From assembly GCF_004919685.1 (NCBI RefSeq), contig NZ_SMYZ01000047.1:62001-126000 (forward strand): 64,000 nt of DNA. The letters run 5' to 3'. Shown in pieces: positions 42,152 through 51,316 of the stretch; positions within the stretch are counted from its first letter, which is position 1, and each line of letters opens with the position of its first letter. The DNA comes from Mesorhizobium norvegicum. GTDB taxonomy: Bacteria > Pseudomonadota > Alphaproteobacteria > Rhizobiales > Rhizobiaceae. Under the pieces are notes generated by a model that was not told the DNA's origin, searched no databases, and saw only the letters and a list, made by a program, of their open reading frames with translations. Position numbers and translations under genes: made by a program.

Positions 42152-42871
42152 ATGTCGGTGACGTATGACTTTGTGGGCCGAACAGCCATCGTCACAGGTG
42201 GCGCCCGTGGTATCGGTCGCGCGATAGCTGGTAAGCTCGCGTTGAGCGGAGCGGACGTTTGGATCTGGGATATTGAGCCTGTCGAGCTTGAAGGCACACG
42301 CTCTCTTTCAGTGGACGTGACGAAACGTGATAGCGTCATGCAAGCGCTAACCATCATGGGCGACGGCGGGATCGACATTCTCGTGAACAACGCGGGGTGG
42401 CTGGGTAGCTATAAGCCGTTCGAGGAATTCGAACCGGCAGAATGGCAGCGAATCTTGCAGGTCAACCTCCTTGGCACGTTCGAAGTAACTCATCGGGTGC
42501 TCCCGCTTATGCGACGAGCCGGCAAGGGTCGTATTGTCAACATGGGATCCCTTGCTGGGAAAGAGGGACTGCCGAGCCTTGCGGCCTATTCCGCAGCCAG
42601 CGCCGGTGTCATCGCTTTTACCAAAGCGCTGTCGCGTGAGGTCAGCGATACCGATATTCGCGTCAACTGCATCGCTCCGGGTCCGATCGATACTCGCCTT
42701 ATCCGGGATCTCGGCAATGAGACCGTCGACTCGATGATATCGGCAAGTCCGTTGAAGCGGCTCGGCGATCCGAACGAGGTAGCGGCGCTCGTGGTGTGGC
42801 TTTGCTCAGATGCCAGTGCGTTCAACACCGGCGCTGTTTTCGATATGTCGGGCGGCCGAGCCCGATACTAG
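42152..42871 (+). CDS. Short-chain dehydrogenase with substituted catalytic lysine
   Basis: A 239-residue classical SDR. The cofactor motif TGGARGIG (residues 15-22) and Asp40 after beta-2 suggest NAD. NNAG (79-82), Ser133 and Tyr146 are present, but the YxxxK motif reads YSAAS, with Ser150 where the catalytic lysine should be. The DNA is unambiguous (TATTCCGCAGCCAGC). The protein is otherwise complete and ends normally (FDMSGGRARY). GGAGG sits five bases before ATG 42152. Codon use is less GC-rich than neighbours, and the gene is flanked by non-coding DNA. It may be an altered enzyme or a recently decayed one. Confidence 0.85.
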   Translation: MSVTYDFVGRTAIVTGGARGIGRAIAGKLALSGADVWIWDIEPVELEGTRSLSVDVTKRDSVMQALTIMGDGGIDILVNNAGWLGSYKPFEEFEPAEWQRILQVNLLGTFEVTHRVLPLMRRAGKGRIVNMGSLAGKEGLPSLAAYSAASAGVIAFTKALSREVSDTDIRVNCIAPGPIDTRLIRDLGNETVDSMISASPLKRLGDPNEVAALVVWLCSDASAFNTGAVFDMSGGRARY

Positions 42872-43098
42872 TTGCAGAGATTGCGATAGTTTCTTGTGGG
42901 CTGGCTGAGCCGGACGGCTGCCTTTGCGAATCCTGCTTCGCCTGTGTTTCCGGATCCATTTCAGGATGGCCGGGGCCGTGCGAAATGCTCGTTACGGAAG
43001 CCACAAGATAGCGAGCTGGCTGCCCACGTTCACGCTCCGCTTGCCCGCATCATAGCCGCTGACTGGCAAGGCCAGCACAACGCGGATATTCAACGGCC
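42872..43098. other. Non-coding stretch after the SDR gene
   Basis: 227 bases between the SDR gene and the convergent aldehyde dehydrogenase gene. No supported gene, terminator or repeat was recognised. Its composition, like that of 41824-42151, suggests both flank a foreign insertion. Confidence 0.35.
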
Positions 43099-44565
43099 TC
43101 AAGCCGCGACATAGGCGGTCTTCTTGCGCAAATAGGCATCGAAACCATATTTGCCGTCCTCGCCGCCGAGGCCTGAGTTTTTCCAGCCGGAATGAAAGCC
43201 CTGGACCATCTCGCCGCAGGTGCGGTTGATGTAGAGTTCGCCTAAGGCGCTTTCGCGATTGAAGCGCATGACACGGCTGAGGCTACCGGTGAACAGATAG
43301 GCGGAGAGGCCGAATTCGGACTCGTTGGCCAGCCGCAGCGCTTCGTCGAAATCGGCGACGCGCATGACCGGCACGACCGGCCCAAAAATCTCCTGCTGCA
43401 TGATGGCCGCCGCATTCGAGGGCGCCATCAGCACCGTGGGCTCGAACCAATGCCCTCTGGCAAAGCCATCTCCCTTCGGGCGACGGCCGCCGGTCAGCAG
43501 CTCCGCGCCGCCTCGCACGGCCTCGGCCACCATGGCTTCGACCTTTTCGAGTTCGGGCCGGCTGATCTTGGGGCCCAGATCGACCGCGTCCAGCGGGTTG
43601 CCGATCCGCAGTGCCGCTGCCTGCGCGACGAAACTGTCGAGGAACCGGTCGGCGATGGTCTCGTGCAGATACATGCGCTCGTTGCAGGTGCAGATCTGGC
43701 CGCAATTGGTGAAGCGCGCGATGATCGCGGCATCCACGGCCGCATCGATGTCGGCATCGTCCATGACAATGAATGGCGCCTTGCCACCCAGTTCCAGGCG
43801 AATGACCTTGAGGCTTTCGGCGGCAGCGGCATAGATCTCGCGCCCGGCGCGCACGCTGCCGGTCATGGTGACGAGGTCCGAGTGCGGACTGCGCACCAGC
43901 GCCTTGCCAATTTCACGCCCGTTGCCGCTGACGATGTTGACGACACCGGCGGGAATGCCGGCCTCCTCGCAGAGTCGGCCGATCTCAAGCAGGGAAAGCG
44001 GCGTTAGTTCGTGCGACTTGAGCACGATGGTGTTGCCGGTCGCCAGCGCCGGGCCGAGCTTCCTGCCGGCCAGCGCCACCGGATAGTTCCAGGCGGTCAG
44101 ACCCACCACAACGCCGTAGGGCACGCGCCGGATCCAGATCTCCTCGCCGGCCGCATCGGACGGGATGATGTCGCCTTCGATACGCCTGGCATTGTCGGCG
44201 GCAAATTCGATGAAGCCGATGGCGCCGCCGACTTCGCCACGCGCCTGGGCGATCGGCTTGCCCTGTTCCAGCGTGATCAGCCGGGCAATGTTTTCGCGAT
44301 CGCGCTCCAGCAAGGCGCAGAGACGGCGCAGCATTCGGGCGCGTTCGATCGGCGGCAGTGCCGCCCAGGCTGGCTGGGCAAGACGGGCCGCTCTCAGCGC
44401 ATCTTCGGCGTCGCCGGCGACACCTTCCGGCACGGTGCCGACCAGCTCCTCCGTCGCCGGGCTGTAGACGGCAGTGGTGCGCGTCGCCCGACCTGATGTC
44501 CAGCGGCCGCCAATATACATTTTGCCGTCGATCGGCAGCCCGGTTTGCGCGGTCATGGCTGTCAT
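43099..44565 (-). CDS. aldA: Aldehyde dehydrogenase, AldA type
   Basis: A 488-residue NAD-dependent aldehyde dehydrogenase. The active site region has LELGGKAP (general-base Glu region) and NCGQICTCNERMY with the catalytic Cys. The C-terminal MVQGFHSGWKNSGLGGEDGKYG closely follows the pattern of E. coli AldA, which oxidises lactaldehyde and glycolaldehyde. It is the last gene of the GntR-ABC operon and overlaps the permease by four bases, so it probably oxidises an aldehyde arising from the imported sugar-like compound. Confidence 0.85.
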   Translation of the reverse strand: MTAMTAQTGLPIDGKMYIGGRWTSGRATRTTAVYSPATEELVGTVPEGVAGDAEDALRAARLAQPAWAALPPIERARMLRRLCALLERDRENIARLITLEQGKPIAQARGEVGGAIGFIEFAADNARRIEGDIIPSDAAGEEIWIRRVPYGVVVGLTAWNYPVALAGRKLGPALATGNTIVLKSHELTPLSLLEIGRLCEEAGIPAGVVNIVSGNGREIGKALVRSPHSDLVTMTGSVRAGREIYAAAAESLKVIRLELGGKAPFIVMDDADIDAAVDAAIIARFTNCGQICTCNERMYLHETIADRFLDSFVAQAAALRIGNPLDAVDLGPKISRPELEKVEAMVAEAVRGGAELLTGGRRPKGDGFARGHWFEPTVLMAPSNAAAIMQQEIFGPVVPVMRVADFDEALRLANESEFGLSAYLFTGSLSRVMRFNRESALGELYINRTCGEMVQGFHSGWKNSGLGGEDGKYGFDAYLRKKTAYVAA

Positions 44566-45563
44566 CTCCGGTTCAGCGAGACGGCAAGGATGATGATGAC
44601 GCCCTTGACGATCTCCTGGATGGTCGTCGAAAGGCCGATCACCACCAGGCCGAAGGCAAGGATGCCGATGAAGATGGCGCCGATCACCGAGCCGACCACC
44701 GAGCCGCGGCCGCCGAACAGGCTGGTGCCGCCGATGATCACCGCGGCAATGACGTTGAGCTCGAGTCCGACGCCGACACTAGGGTTGCCGGCCGAAGCGC
44801 GTGCCGCCAGCATGTAGCCGGCGAAGGAGGCGCAGGCGCCACAGATGGCAAAGGCCACCACCTTGGCGCGGTCGACGTCGATGCCGGAAAACCGTGCCGC
44901 TGCTTCGTTGCCGCCGGTCGCCGCCATCTGCCGGCCGATCACCGACAGATGCAGCACATAGATGCCGGCCAGCGCGAACACCACCGTCCACCACACCGCT
45001 GCCGGCAGGCCGATCAGCGTGCCGTTGGCCATGATCTTGCCAAGCGTTCGGTCGCCGATCGGCACCGGCAGCGAATCGGTAAGCGTGAGTGCCGTACCGG
45101 ACAGGATGCTGAGCATGCCCAGCGTCACCAGGAAGGAGGGGATGCGCAATCGGGTGACGATCAGGCCGTTGATCAGTCCGACCAGCGCCCCGAAGGCCGT
45201 CATGACCGGGATCGACAGCCACGGCGTGATGCCGGTCTGCATCAGCATGGCGCCGACCATGGCCGAAAGGCTGGCCAGCGCGCCGACCGACAGGTCGATC
45301 TCGCGACACATGATCACCATGGTCATGCCCACCGCCATGATCGACACCACTGCGGTGATGCGGCCGATGGCGTTCGCTGTCGCCAGTGAGGCGAAGTTGG
45401 GCGCGTGCAGGATGAAAAACAGCGTGATCAGTCCGAAGACGATGAAGGTAATGTGGTCGCGAGCCAGGCGTTTCGCCTTCTGCCAGCCGAATGCCCGTCT
45501 GGCGGCCGCCATGGCCGGGATCGGGCTCGGGGTGAGGCCCCGGGTGAGGGTGGAGTTGGTCAT
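44562..45563 (-). CDS. Ribose-type ABC transporter permease
   Basis: A 333-residue RbsC-like permease with about eight to ten hydrophobic segments and the conserved GINVIAAVIIGGTSLFGGRGS-like block (here LNVIAAVIIGGTSLFGG). Overlaps the ATPase gene upstream and aldA downstream by four bases each, so translation is tightly coupled. Confidence 0.9.
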   Translation of the reverse strand: MTNSTLTRGLTPSPIPAMAAARRAFGWQKAKRLARDHITFIVFGLITLFFILHAPNFASLATANAIGRITAVVSIMAVGMTMVIMCREIDLSVGALASLSAMVGAMLMQTGITPWLSIPVMTAFGALVGLINGLIVTRLRIPSFLVTLGMLSILSGTALTLTDSLPVPIGDRTLGKIMANGTLIGLPAAVWWTVVFALAGIYVLHLSVIGRQMAATGGNEAAARFSGIDVDRAKVVAFAICGACASFAGYMLAARASAGNPSVGVGLELNVIAAVIIGGTSLFGGRGSVVGSVIGAIFIGILAFGLVVIGLSTTIQEIVKGVIIILAVSLNRR

Positions 45564-47092
45564 GCGGCCTCGTGTGTAATGGCGAGCTGTTGCAGCACGG
45601 TGCGGATTTCTTCCTCGCCGCGCGGTGTGGCCTCGCCCGGCACCAGCCGGCCGTCGACCATATAGATCAGCCGGTCGGCGAGACCGGCCAGTTCATCGAG
45701 TTCAGAGGTGATCAGCAGCACCGCCATGCCCTTTTCGGCGGCCCGCAGCACCAGCGCCCGCATTTCCGCCTTGGCGTTGACGTCGACGCCTGCCGTCGGC
45801 TCGTCGAGGATCAGCAGTTTTGGATTACTGGCAAACCACTTTGCGAACACCACCTTCTGCTGGTTGCCGCCCGATAGCTCCGAAGCCGGTTGACCGGGCT
45901 CGCGGCAGGCGATGTGCAGCGCATCGCGAAATTTGAGGAACATCTCGGTCTCGCGCCGCCACGACAGGACGCCCGGCCAGCGCGATGTCAGGTCGGCCAG
46001 ATTGGGCAGAGCCACATTGGCGGTCAGGCTGTGTTGGGCAACCAGCCCTTCGGCCCTTCGGTCCTCCGGCACCAGCGCCATGCCGGCGCGGATGCGCGGC
46101 GGCGTCGCCAACGCGCCGATCTCGCGGCCGCTGAGCCGTACGTCGCCGCGCGCATCCGGGATCAGCCCGAACAGCGCCTTGGCGAGCGTCGAGCGGCCGC
46201 TGCCGACAAGGCCGGCGATGCCGACAATCTCGCCGGCGCGCAAGGCTAGGCCGACATCGCGCAGTTTTCGCGCCGTACCGAGGTCAACGACCTCGAGAAC
46301 GATTTCGCCCGGTTCGCGCCGTGCCTTCGGCTTCATCACCACGACGGCGGCCGACCGCGCCATCAGCCGCGACACTTCGGGTATGGTGATCTGCTCGGTG
46401 GCAAACGGTCCCTGGATCTGACCGTCCTTGATGATGCTCAGCCGGTCGGCGACGCGAAAGATCTCCGACATGCGATGGCTGATATAAACGATACCGATGC
46501 CGGCCCCGCGCAACTGGGCGATGGTGGTATGCAACACCTCTTCCTCGCGTACGGTGAGCGAGGATGTCGGTTCGTCCATGACGATCACCGAAGCACCGCG
46601 CGACAACGCCTTGAGGATTTCGACCTGCTGGCGCGCCGCGAACGGCAGGTCTTCGATAAGCGCGTCCGGATCGAGCGCAAAGCCTTGCCCGGCGATCAGT
46701 TCCACTGCCTCGCGCCGGATGCGACGGCGGTCGATGCGGCCGCCAAACAGCAGCGGCTCGCGGCCAAGAAACAGATTGTCGGCGACGCTCATCGCCGGCA
46801 CCAGGCTCAATTCCTGGAAGATCATCGCCACGCCGGCTTCGAGGCGCGCGCGCGTCGAAATGGAGGCCAACGGTTCGCCGCGCACCAGGATCGTGCCTTC
46901 GTCGGGCGCGTGAATGCCAAGCAGCACTTTCATCAATGTGGACTTGCCGGCGCCGTTCTCGCCGAGCAACGCGTGGACTTCGCCGGCCCGGACCTCGAAA
47001 TCGACGTTGCGCAGCACGATGTTGGCGCCGAACCGCTTGACGATGCCACGCATGGAAACCAGCGTGGGCAGGGGATTGTCGGCAGCGGACAT
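45560..47092 (-). CDS. Ribose-type ABC transporter ATPase (two NBDs)
   Basis: A 510-residue RbsA/MglA-like protein with two nucleotide-binding halves. First half: Walker A GENGAGKST and Walker B VIVMDEPTSSL with a degenerate signature (LPFAARQQVEILKAL). Second half: modified Walker A GLVGSGRST and full signature LSGGNQQKVVFAKW, the normal pattern in this family. ATG 47092 gives the family start. It energises uptake of a pentose, hexose, polyol or related compound. Confidence 0.9.
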   Translation of the reverse strand: MSAADNPLPTLVSMRGIVKRFGANIVLRNVDFEVRAGEVHALLGENGAGKSTLMKVLLGIHAPDEGTILVRGEPLASISTRARLEAGVAMIFQELSLVPAMSVADNLFLGREPLLFGGRIDRRRIRREAVELIAGQGFALDPDALIEDLPFAARQQVEILKALSRGASVIVMDEPTSSLTVREEEVLHTTIAQLRGAGIGIVYISHRMSEIFRVADRLSIIKDGQIQGPFATEQITIPEVSRLMARSAAVVVMKPKARREPGEIVLEVVDLGTARKLRDVGLALRAGEIVGIAGLVGSGRSTLAKALFGLIPDARGDVRLSGREIGALATPPRIRAGMALVPEDRRAEGLVAQHSLTANVALPNLADLTSRWPGVLSWRRETEMFLKFRDALHIACREPGQPASELSGGNQQKVVFAKWFASNPKLLILDEPTAGVDVNAKAEMRALVLRAAEKGMAVLLITSELDELAGLADRLIYMVDGRLVPGEATPRGEEEIRTVLQQLAITHEAA

Positions 47093-47150
47093 GGCGGTTC
47101 CTGAAAGAGGCGATATGGGCGGCAGGTCGGCCCGCCGCCCGGGATCGAGA

Positions 47151-48293
47151 TCAGTAGCAGGCGCCGGCACAGGCCTTGACGACATCTTCCGGCACATCCT
47201 GTTTGGTCACCTGCTTGAGGGCCGACAGAAGATTGGCCTTCTTCACCCGCAGCGAGGGCAGCGAGATGTAAGGCGGCACCTGCTTGCCGAGCAGGGCGGC
47301 AGCACCTGCCTGGGCTTCGGCTATGCCGAGATCGTAAGGCAGTTGCGCACCGATGGCGATGATCTGGTCGCGGGCGATGTAGAGCGCGCTGTCCGGGCCG
47401 AGATCGTTTGTGGTGACGACGAGATCGGTGCGGCCGAGCGACTCGGCGCCGGCCAGCGTCTGCATGGCCGGGTCGCCCCACACCGCGAAGATGCCCTTGA
47501 TATCTGGATGCGCGGTCAGCATGGCGACCGCCTTGTCATAGGCCTCGCGCGGCTGGGTGAATTTCTCGCGTGCCGCCACGGTGACGCCGGGATGGGCGGC
47601 GACCGACTTCTCGAAACCGGCAACGCGTGCCGCGATCGAATAGTAGGATTCCTGGATGTAGGTCATAAGGCCGACTTCGCCCTTGCCGCCGATCGCCTTG
47701 ATCATCTCGTCGGTGGCAAACACCGCGTTCTGCTCGTTGTCGGATGCGACCACGGTGACGTAGTCCTTGCCCGGGGCCATGCCGTAGGCGACATTGTCCA
47801 TGAACACGATCTTTACGCCGCTTTCGGAGACCCGCTTGTAGGTATCGGCCTGGCCCTTGGGGTCGATCGGCACCGAGAAGATCAGATTGACCTTCTGGGC
47901 GATCATGCCTTCGAGCTGGTCGGCCTGGGCGGTCGGCGCCTGCTTGGCGTCGGTGACCGCGACGACCTTGATGCCGTATTCATCGAGCGTCTTCTTCAGC
48001 GCCTCGACCTGCAAAGTGTTCCAGGGCGAGTCCATCGCTTGCATGGCGATGCCGGCGGTGAAATTGCCGGCCTTGAGCTTCGCCAACTCGTCCGTGGTAA
48101 AGGTCAATGAGGCAGCGGGGCTGGCCGGTGCGCCATCCGGGAAGCCGACCACGGGCTGGCCGGTCGGCGACAAGGGCAGCGGCACCATCAATTCGGCGGC
48201 TTCCGGTGGCATGTCGGCGGCGACGACCGCCATGGGCGCGGCCGACAGCAACAAAGCAAGTGCGAGTGGACGAAGGCGAGACGGTCTGGTCAC
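47151..48293 (-). CDS. Periplasmic sugar-binding protein, ribose type
   Basis: A 380-residue binding protein with a signal peptide (LALALLLSAAPMAVVAADMP) and a Peripla_BP_4-type fold (AQADQLEGMIAQKVNLIFSV; VVASDNEQNAVFATDEMIKA; VTTNDLGPDSA). The start is GTG 48293 with GGAG eight bases upstream; no ATG precedes the signal. It lies between the GntR regulator and the ATPase. Two cysteines near the C-terminus (CAGACY) may form a disulfide. Substrate unknown. Confidence 0.87.
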   Translation of the reverse strand: MTRPSRLRPLALALLLSAAPMAVVAADMPPEAAELMVPLPLSPTGQPVVGFPDGAPASPAASLTFTTDELAKLKAGNFTAGIAMQAMDSPWNTLQVEALKKTLDEYGIKVVAVTDAKQAPTAQADQLEGMIAQKVNLIFSVPIDPKGQADTYKRVSESGVKIVFMDNVAYGMAPGKDYVTVVASDNEQNAVFATDEMIKAIGGKGEVGLMTYIQESYYSIAARVAGFEKSVAAHPGVTVAAREKFTQPREAYDKAVAMLTAHPDIKGIFAVWGDPAMQTLAGAESLGRTDLVVTTNDLGPDSALYIARDQIIAIGAQLPYDLGIAEAQAGAAALLGKQVPPYISLPSLRVKKANLLSALKQVTKQDVPEDVVKACAGACY

Positions 48294-48342
48294 GAGTGTT
48301 CTCCGTATAGTTCCCCTGAGCGGTTGATTCCGCTGCAGTTTT

Positions 48343-49044
48343 TCAAAGAAAATATTGCGGCAGGTCCTTCTGAAGCCGTCGCAGTTCGCCTTCGTTGTAG
48401 CGAATGTGATGGGCGATGGTGTTTGCTGCCTTGCGCGGCCGTCCGGCCTCGATCTCGTCGACCACCATCGAGTGCTCGGCATAGGAGATGGCGAGACGAC
48501 CGGGGCGGGGCAGGCCGAGCCGGCGCACGCGTACCAGGTGCAGCCGTGCCGCCGCGATCTGGTCCCAGAGGCCCGGCAAGCCGGCGAGTTCCGCCAGCAT
48601 GCGGTGGAAGGCGTCATCCGCGTCGTGGAAACCGTCGACGTCGCCGGCGGCCACAAGCTGGATCTGTTCCAGCAATTGGTTGCGCAGCGCTGCCACCATC
48701 GCGGTTTTCGGATGGGATGCGAGTTCATGCACGACTTGCGCCTCGACGGCGCTACGCAGGAACGAACTTTCGATCACGTCGGCCGGTGAGATGCGCGAAA
48801 CGTAGGAATTGACCTGCGGGATCACCGTGACGAGCCCCAGCCCAGCCAGGCGGTTGATCGCATCGGTCACCGGCTGTCGCGACACACCGAGCTCCCTGGC
48901 GATGTCGTCCTTGAGCAGCAGATCGCCCGGCCGGCGGTCGACCCGCACGATCGTCTTCAGCAGCGCTTCGAACACGAATTCGGCGCGACTCCGGCGTGCC
49001 GAAGCATCGATCACAACGTCATCGTCATCTTCGTTTGCAGCCAT
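48343..49044 (-). CDS. GntR-family regulator, FadR/FCD type
   Basis: A 233-residue regulator with an N-terminal winged helix (ELGVSRQPVTDAINRLAGLG) and a C-terminal FCD ligand domain with HDADDAFHRML and the metal-binding His pattern. First gene of the ABC-aldA operon, 49 bases ahead of the binding-protein gene, so it probably regulates that operon and perhaps the divergent amidase. Confidence 0.88.
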   Translation of the reverse strand: MAANEDDDDVVIDASARRSRAEFVFEALLKTIVRVDRRPGDLLLKDDIARELGVSRQPVTDAINRLAGLGLVTVIPQVNSYVSRISPADVIESSFLRSAVEAQVVHELASHPKTAMVAALRNQLLEQIQLVAAGDVDGFHDADDAFHRMLAELAGLPGLWDQIAAARLHLVRVRRLGLPRPGRLAISYAEHSMVVDEIEAGRPRKAANTIAHHIRYNEGELRRLQKDLPQYFL

Positions 49045-49338
49045 TTCCGTGCCCTTTGCCGTGGGATCGACGACCCTAGGCTAAGCACCAACTCCCGATG
49101 CGATCAAGCCGATTTTTGCCAATTTTCAGAGTTTGATACGCTGAGATACATTTAATGTGCTGTTTTTATTGTGTATTATTTTTTCATATACAAACACTAA
49201 AATTTCAGTTTGCGAGCCTATCGGTTTCCAAATATGGATATCGGCGGTGATGGTTGATCAAGAATCCCACAATTCTGGAGTTTCGTTGATGTGCCGTCGT
49301 CCGCGGGCCTGAAGCAAAAATTTTAGTAGGATGTATCG
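49045..49338. promoter_or_regulatory. AT-rich divergent promoter region of gntR and the amidase
   Basis: The most AT-rich stretch of this part of the window, 49130-49205. An imperfect dyad TGTGTAT (49170-49176) and ATATACA (49186-49192) with a nine-base spacer is a candidate GntR operator; the arms match at six of seven positions. No exact -35/-10 pair was chosen. Confidence 0.5.
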
Positions 49339-50538
49339 ATGCTGTTGCGGAATGATCCTGTCGGGGCCTTCGTGGATTACCCGCCAATCCCGATTGTTTC
49401 GGCGGAAAGTGGACCGCTCGCCGGCCTGACCCTGGCGGTGAAGGATCTCTACGACGTCGCGGGCTATCCCACCGGCGGCGGCCATCCGCTGCGGCGCGAC
49501 TGGAGCGGCGGCAAGCCCGACACGGCGCCAGTGGTCCAGACATTGCTGGATGCCGGCGCCCGATTTATCGGCAAGACCCACACCGACGAGTTCGCCTATT
49601 CGATGAATGGCGAGAACCCGCATTACGGCACGCCGGTGAACCCGCGCGCACCGGGCCGCATTCCGGGCGGGTCGTCGTCGGGTTCGGTCGCCGCGGTGGC
49701 GGCCGGCCTCGCCGATATAGCGCTCGGCACCGATACCGGAGGGTCGATCAGGCTGCCCGCCTCCTATTGCGGGCTGATCGGCCTGCGGCCGACGCATGGC
49801 CGCATCGACACAGTTGGGCTGCAGCCCCTGGCGCGCAGCTTCGATACTGTCGGCTGGTTCGCGCGCGACGTCGATGTCTACGAGGCCGTGGCCCGGCTGC
49901 TGCTGCCGGAGGACACCATTCCGCCGCCTATCACCCGCCTCGTCGTGGCAACGGACATCGCCAGTTACGTGCTGGGCTACGCGGAGCGCCGCGTCTTCGA
50001 AGACGTGCTCGAGCGGCTGTTCCGGATCATCGACATTGCCGGTGAGGTCCGGGTCGCGCCGGATGGCTTCGATGCCTGGCGGCCAATCTTTCGCGCTATC
50101 CAGGCCTACGAAGCCTGGGCCGACCACGGCGCCTGGATCACCGAGCATCGCCCGGTCCTCGGCGAGGGGGTGCGGCAGCGCTTCGACTGGGCCGAGGGGG
50201 TGCCGATCTCCGACTACGAAACCGCTCTTGCCGAGAAAGCGGTCGTACGGGAACACTTGTCGTCACTGGTTGGCTCAGGAACCGCACTGGTTTTCCCGAC
50301 CGCCCCTTCAGTTGCCTTACCGCTGGGCATGGCGGGAGAGGCTCTGGAGGCCTATCGCAGCCGGTCGATTTCGATGCTTTGTTCGGCTGGGCTGAGTGGT
50401 CTGCCGCAGATTTCGATGCCGATCGCGGAGGTGGAGGGACTGCCGTTCGGAATTTCGATCCTTGGTCCGAGGAATTCCGACATGGCCCTGCTGGCTCTTT
50501 GCCGGCGAGCGCTCCAGCAATATCCGGATCCGGGGTGA
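49339..50538 (+). CDS. Amidase-signature hydrolase
   Basis: A 399-residue amidase. The Ser-cisSer-Lys triad is visible: Lys35 (AVKDLYD), cis-Ser near Ser112 (PGGSSSGS) and nucleophile Ser136 (DTGGSIRLPA). The chain is short for the family (often 450-500) because the middle loops are trimmed, but all three motifs and the C-terminal GLSGLPQISMP block are present. Divergent from the gntR-ABC-aldA operon. It could supply substrate or ammonia for that pathway; not demonstrated. Confidence 0.86.
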   Translation: MLLRNDPVGAFVDYPPIPIVSAESGPLAGLTLAVKDLYDVAGYPTGGGHPLRRDWSGGKPDTAPVVQTLLDAGARFIGKTHTDEFAYSMNGENPHYGTPVNPRAPGRIPGGSSSGSVAAVAAGLADIALGTDTGGSIRLPASYCGLIGLRPTHGRIDTVGLQPLARSFDTVGWFARDVDVYEAVARLLLPEDTIPPPITRLVVATDIASYVLGYAERRVFEDVLERLFRIIDIAGEVRVAPDGFDAWRPIFRAIQAYEAWADHGAWITEHRPVLGEGVRQRFDWAEGVPISDYETALAEKAVVREHLSSLVGSGTALVFPTAPSVALPLGMAGEALEAYRSRSISMLCSAGLSGLPQISMPIAEVEGLPFGISILGPRNSDMALLALCRRALQQYPDPG

Positions 50539-50735
50539 TCAGATCGGCTACAAGGGTGGCGGGCTTGGCAATCTGTTCATAGCAGGGTGGTATTTTCGAC
50601 ATCACTGGCGTTCATGATCCGGACGAGATGACCCGTGTGATCTGGCGCAGGATTGACGGTGCGGCTAGGTTGCGCGCGAATTGCCGGTAGCGCAAAAGGC
50701 CTGCTCGAGGCCTGACAGACGAGGGGAAACGACAA

Positions 50736-51143
50736 ATGACCGCGTCCGGCGATTTGCAGCAGGCATTGTTCCAGAGACTGAGAAGCGACGCATCGCTGTC
50801 GGCGCTGCTTGGCGGCGCCGGATTGCTCGAACAGCCAGCCGACAATGCCGCCTTTCCCCACGTGACCTGTGGCCAGACCAGTGCCTTCGACTGGGACACC
50901 GGCGTCCAGAACGACGCCGATCAGCTGGTCACGCTGCATGTCTGGTCGAAGGCCCATGGCAACGCCGAAACGCATGCCATCATGGACAGCATAAAGGCGC
51001 GCCTCGCCGACGCGGTGCTGGTCATCGGTTCGCGCCGACAGACACGCCTCGTGCTGGAATTCGCCGAGGCCCGCCATGACGAGGATCTGCTCGTCCATCA
51101 TGGGCTGCTGCGCTTTCGCGCGATAACGCAGGAAAATGCCTGA
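50736..51143 (+). CDS. DUF3168 (phage/GTA tail-completion type) protein
   Basis: A 135-residue protein with the DUF3168 pattern: DLQQALFQRLRSDASLSALL at the start, FPHVTCGQTSAFDWDTG in the middle and RFRAITQENA at the end. This family is found in phage and gene-transfer-agent head-tail modules. No capsid, portal, terminase or tail gene is adjacent. It stands alone between the amidase and the FeuN-like gene. ATG 50736 follows GAGGGGAAACGACAA. Confidence 0.75.
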   Translation: MTASGDLQQALFQRLRSDASLSALLGGAGLLEQPADNAAFPHVTCGQTSAFDWDTGVQNDADQLVTLHVWSKAHGNAETHAIMDSIKARLADAVLVIGSRRQTRLVLEFAEARHDEDLLVHHGLLRFRAITQENA

Positions 51144-51316
51144 TGTGGTTTCAATATGGTCGAAACGGGGGCTAGACTGTCGTTTCCTGGATTTTGCCTG
51201 GTTGGGCGGCGAAATCCCCGATCGGTGGTCTCGCATTGCAGGGGTGTGGCGAGGATGTTTTCAGCGGCGTTCACCGTTCATTTCACGTTCAGCACCGATG
51301 CGTTACAACGCCGACC

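Noticed and set aside
41824..43098. Insertion sequence or transposon around the SDR gene
   Set aside because: No transposase fragment, terminal inverted repeats or target duplication could be identified, so only a foreign origin is suggested.
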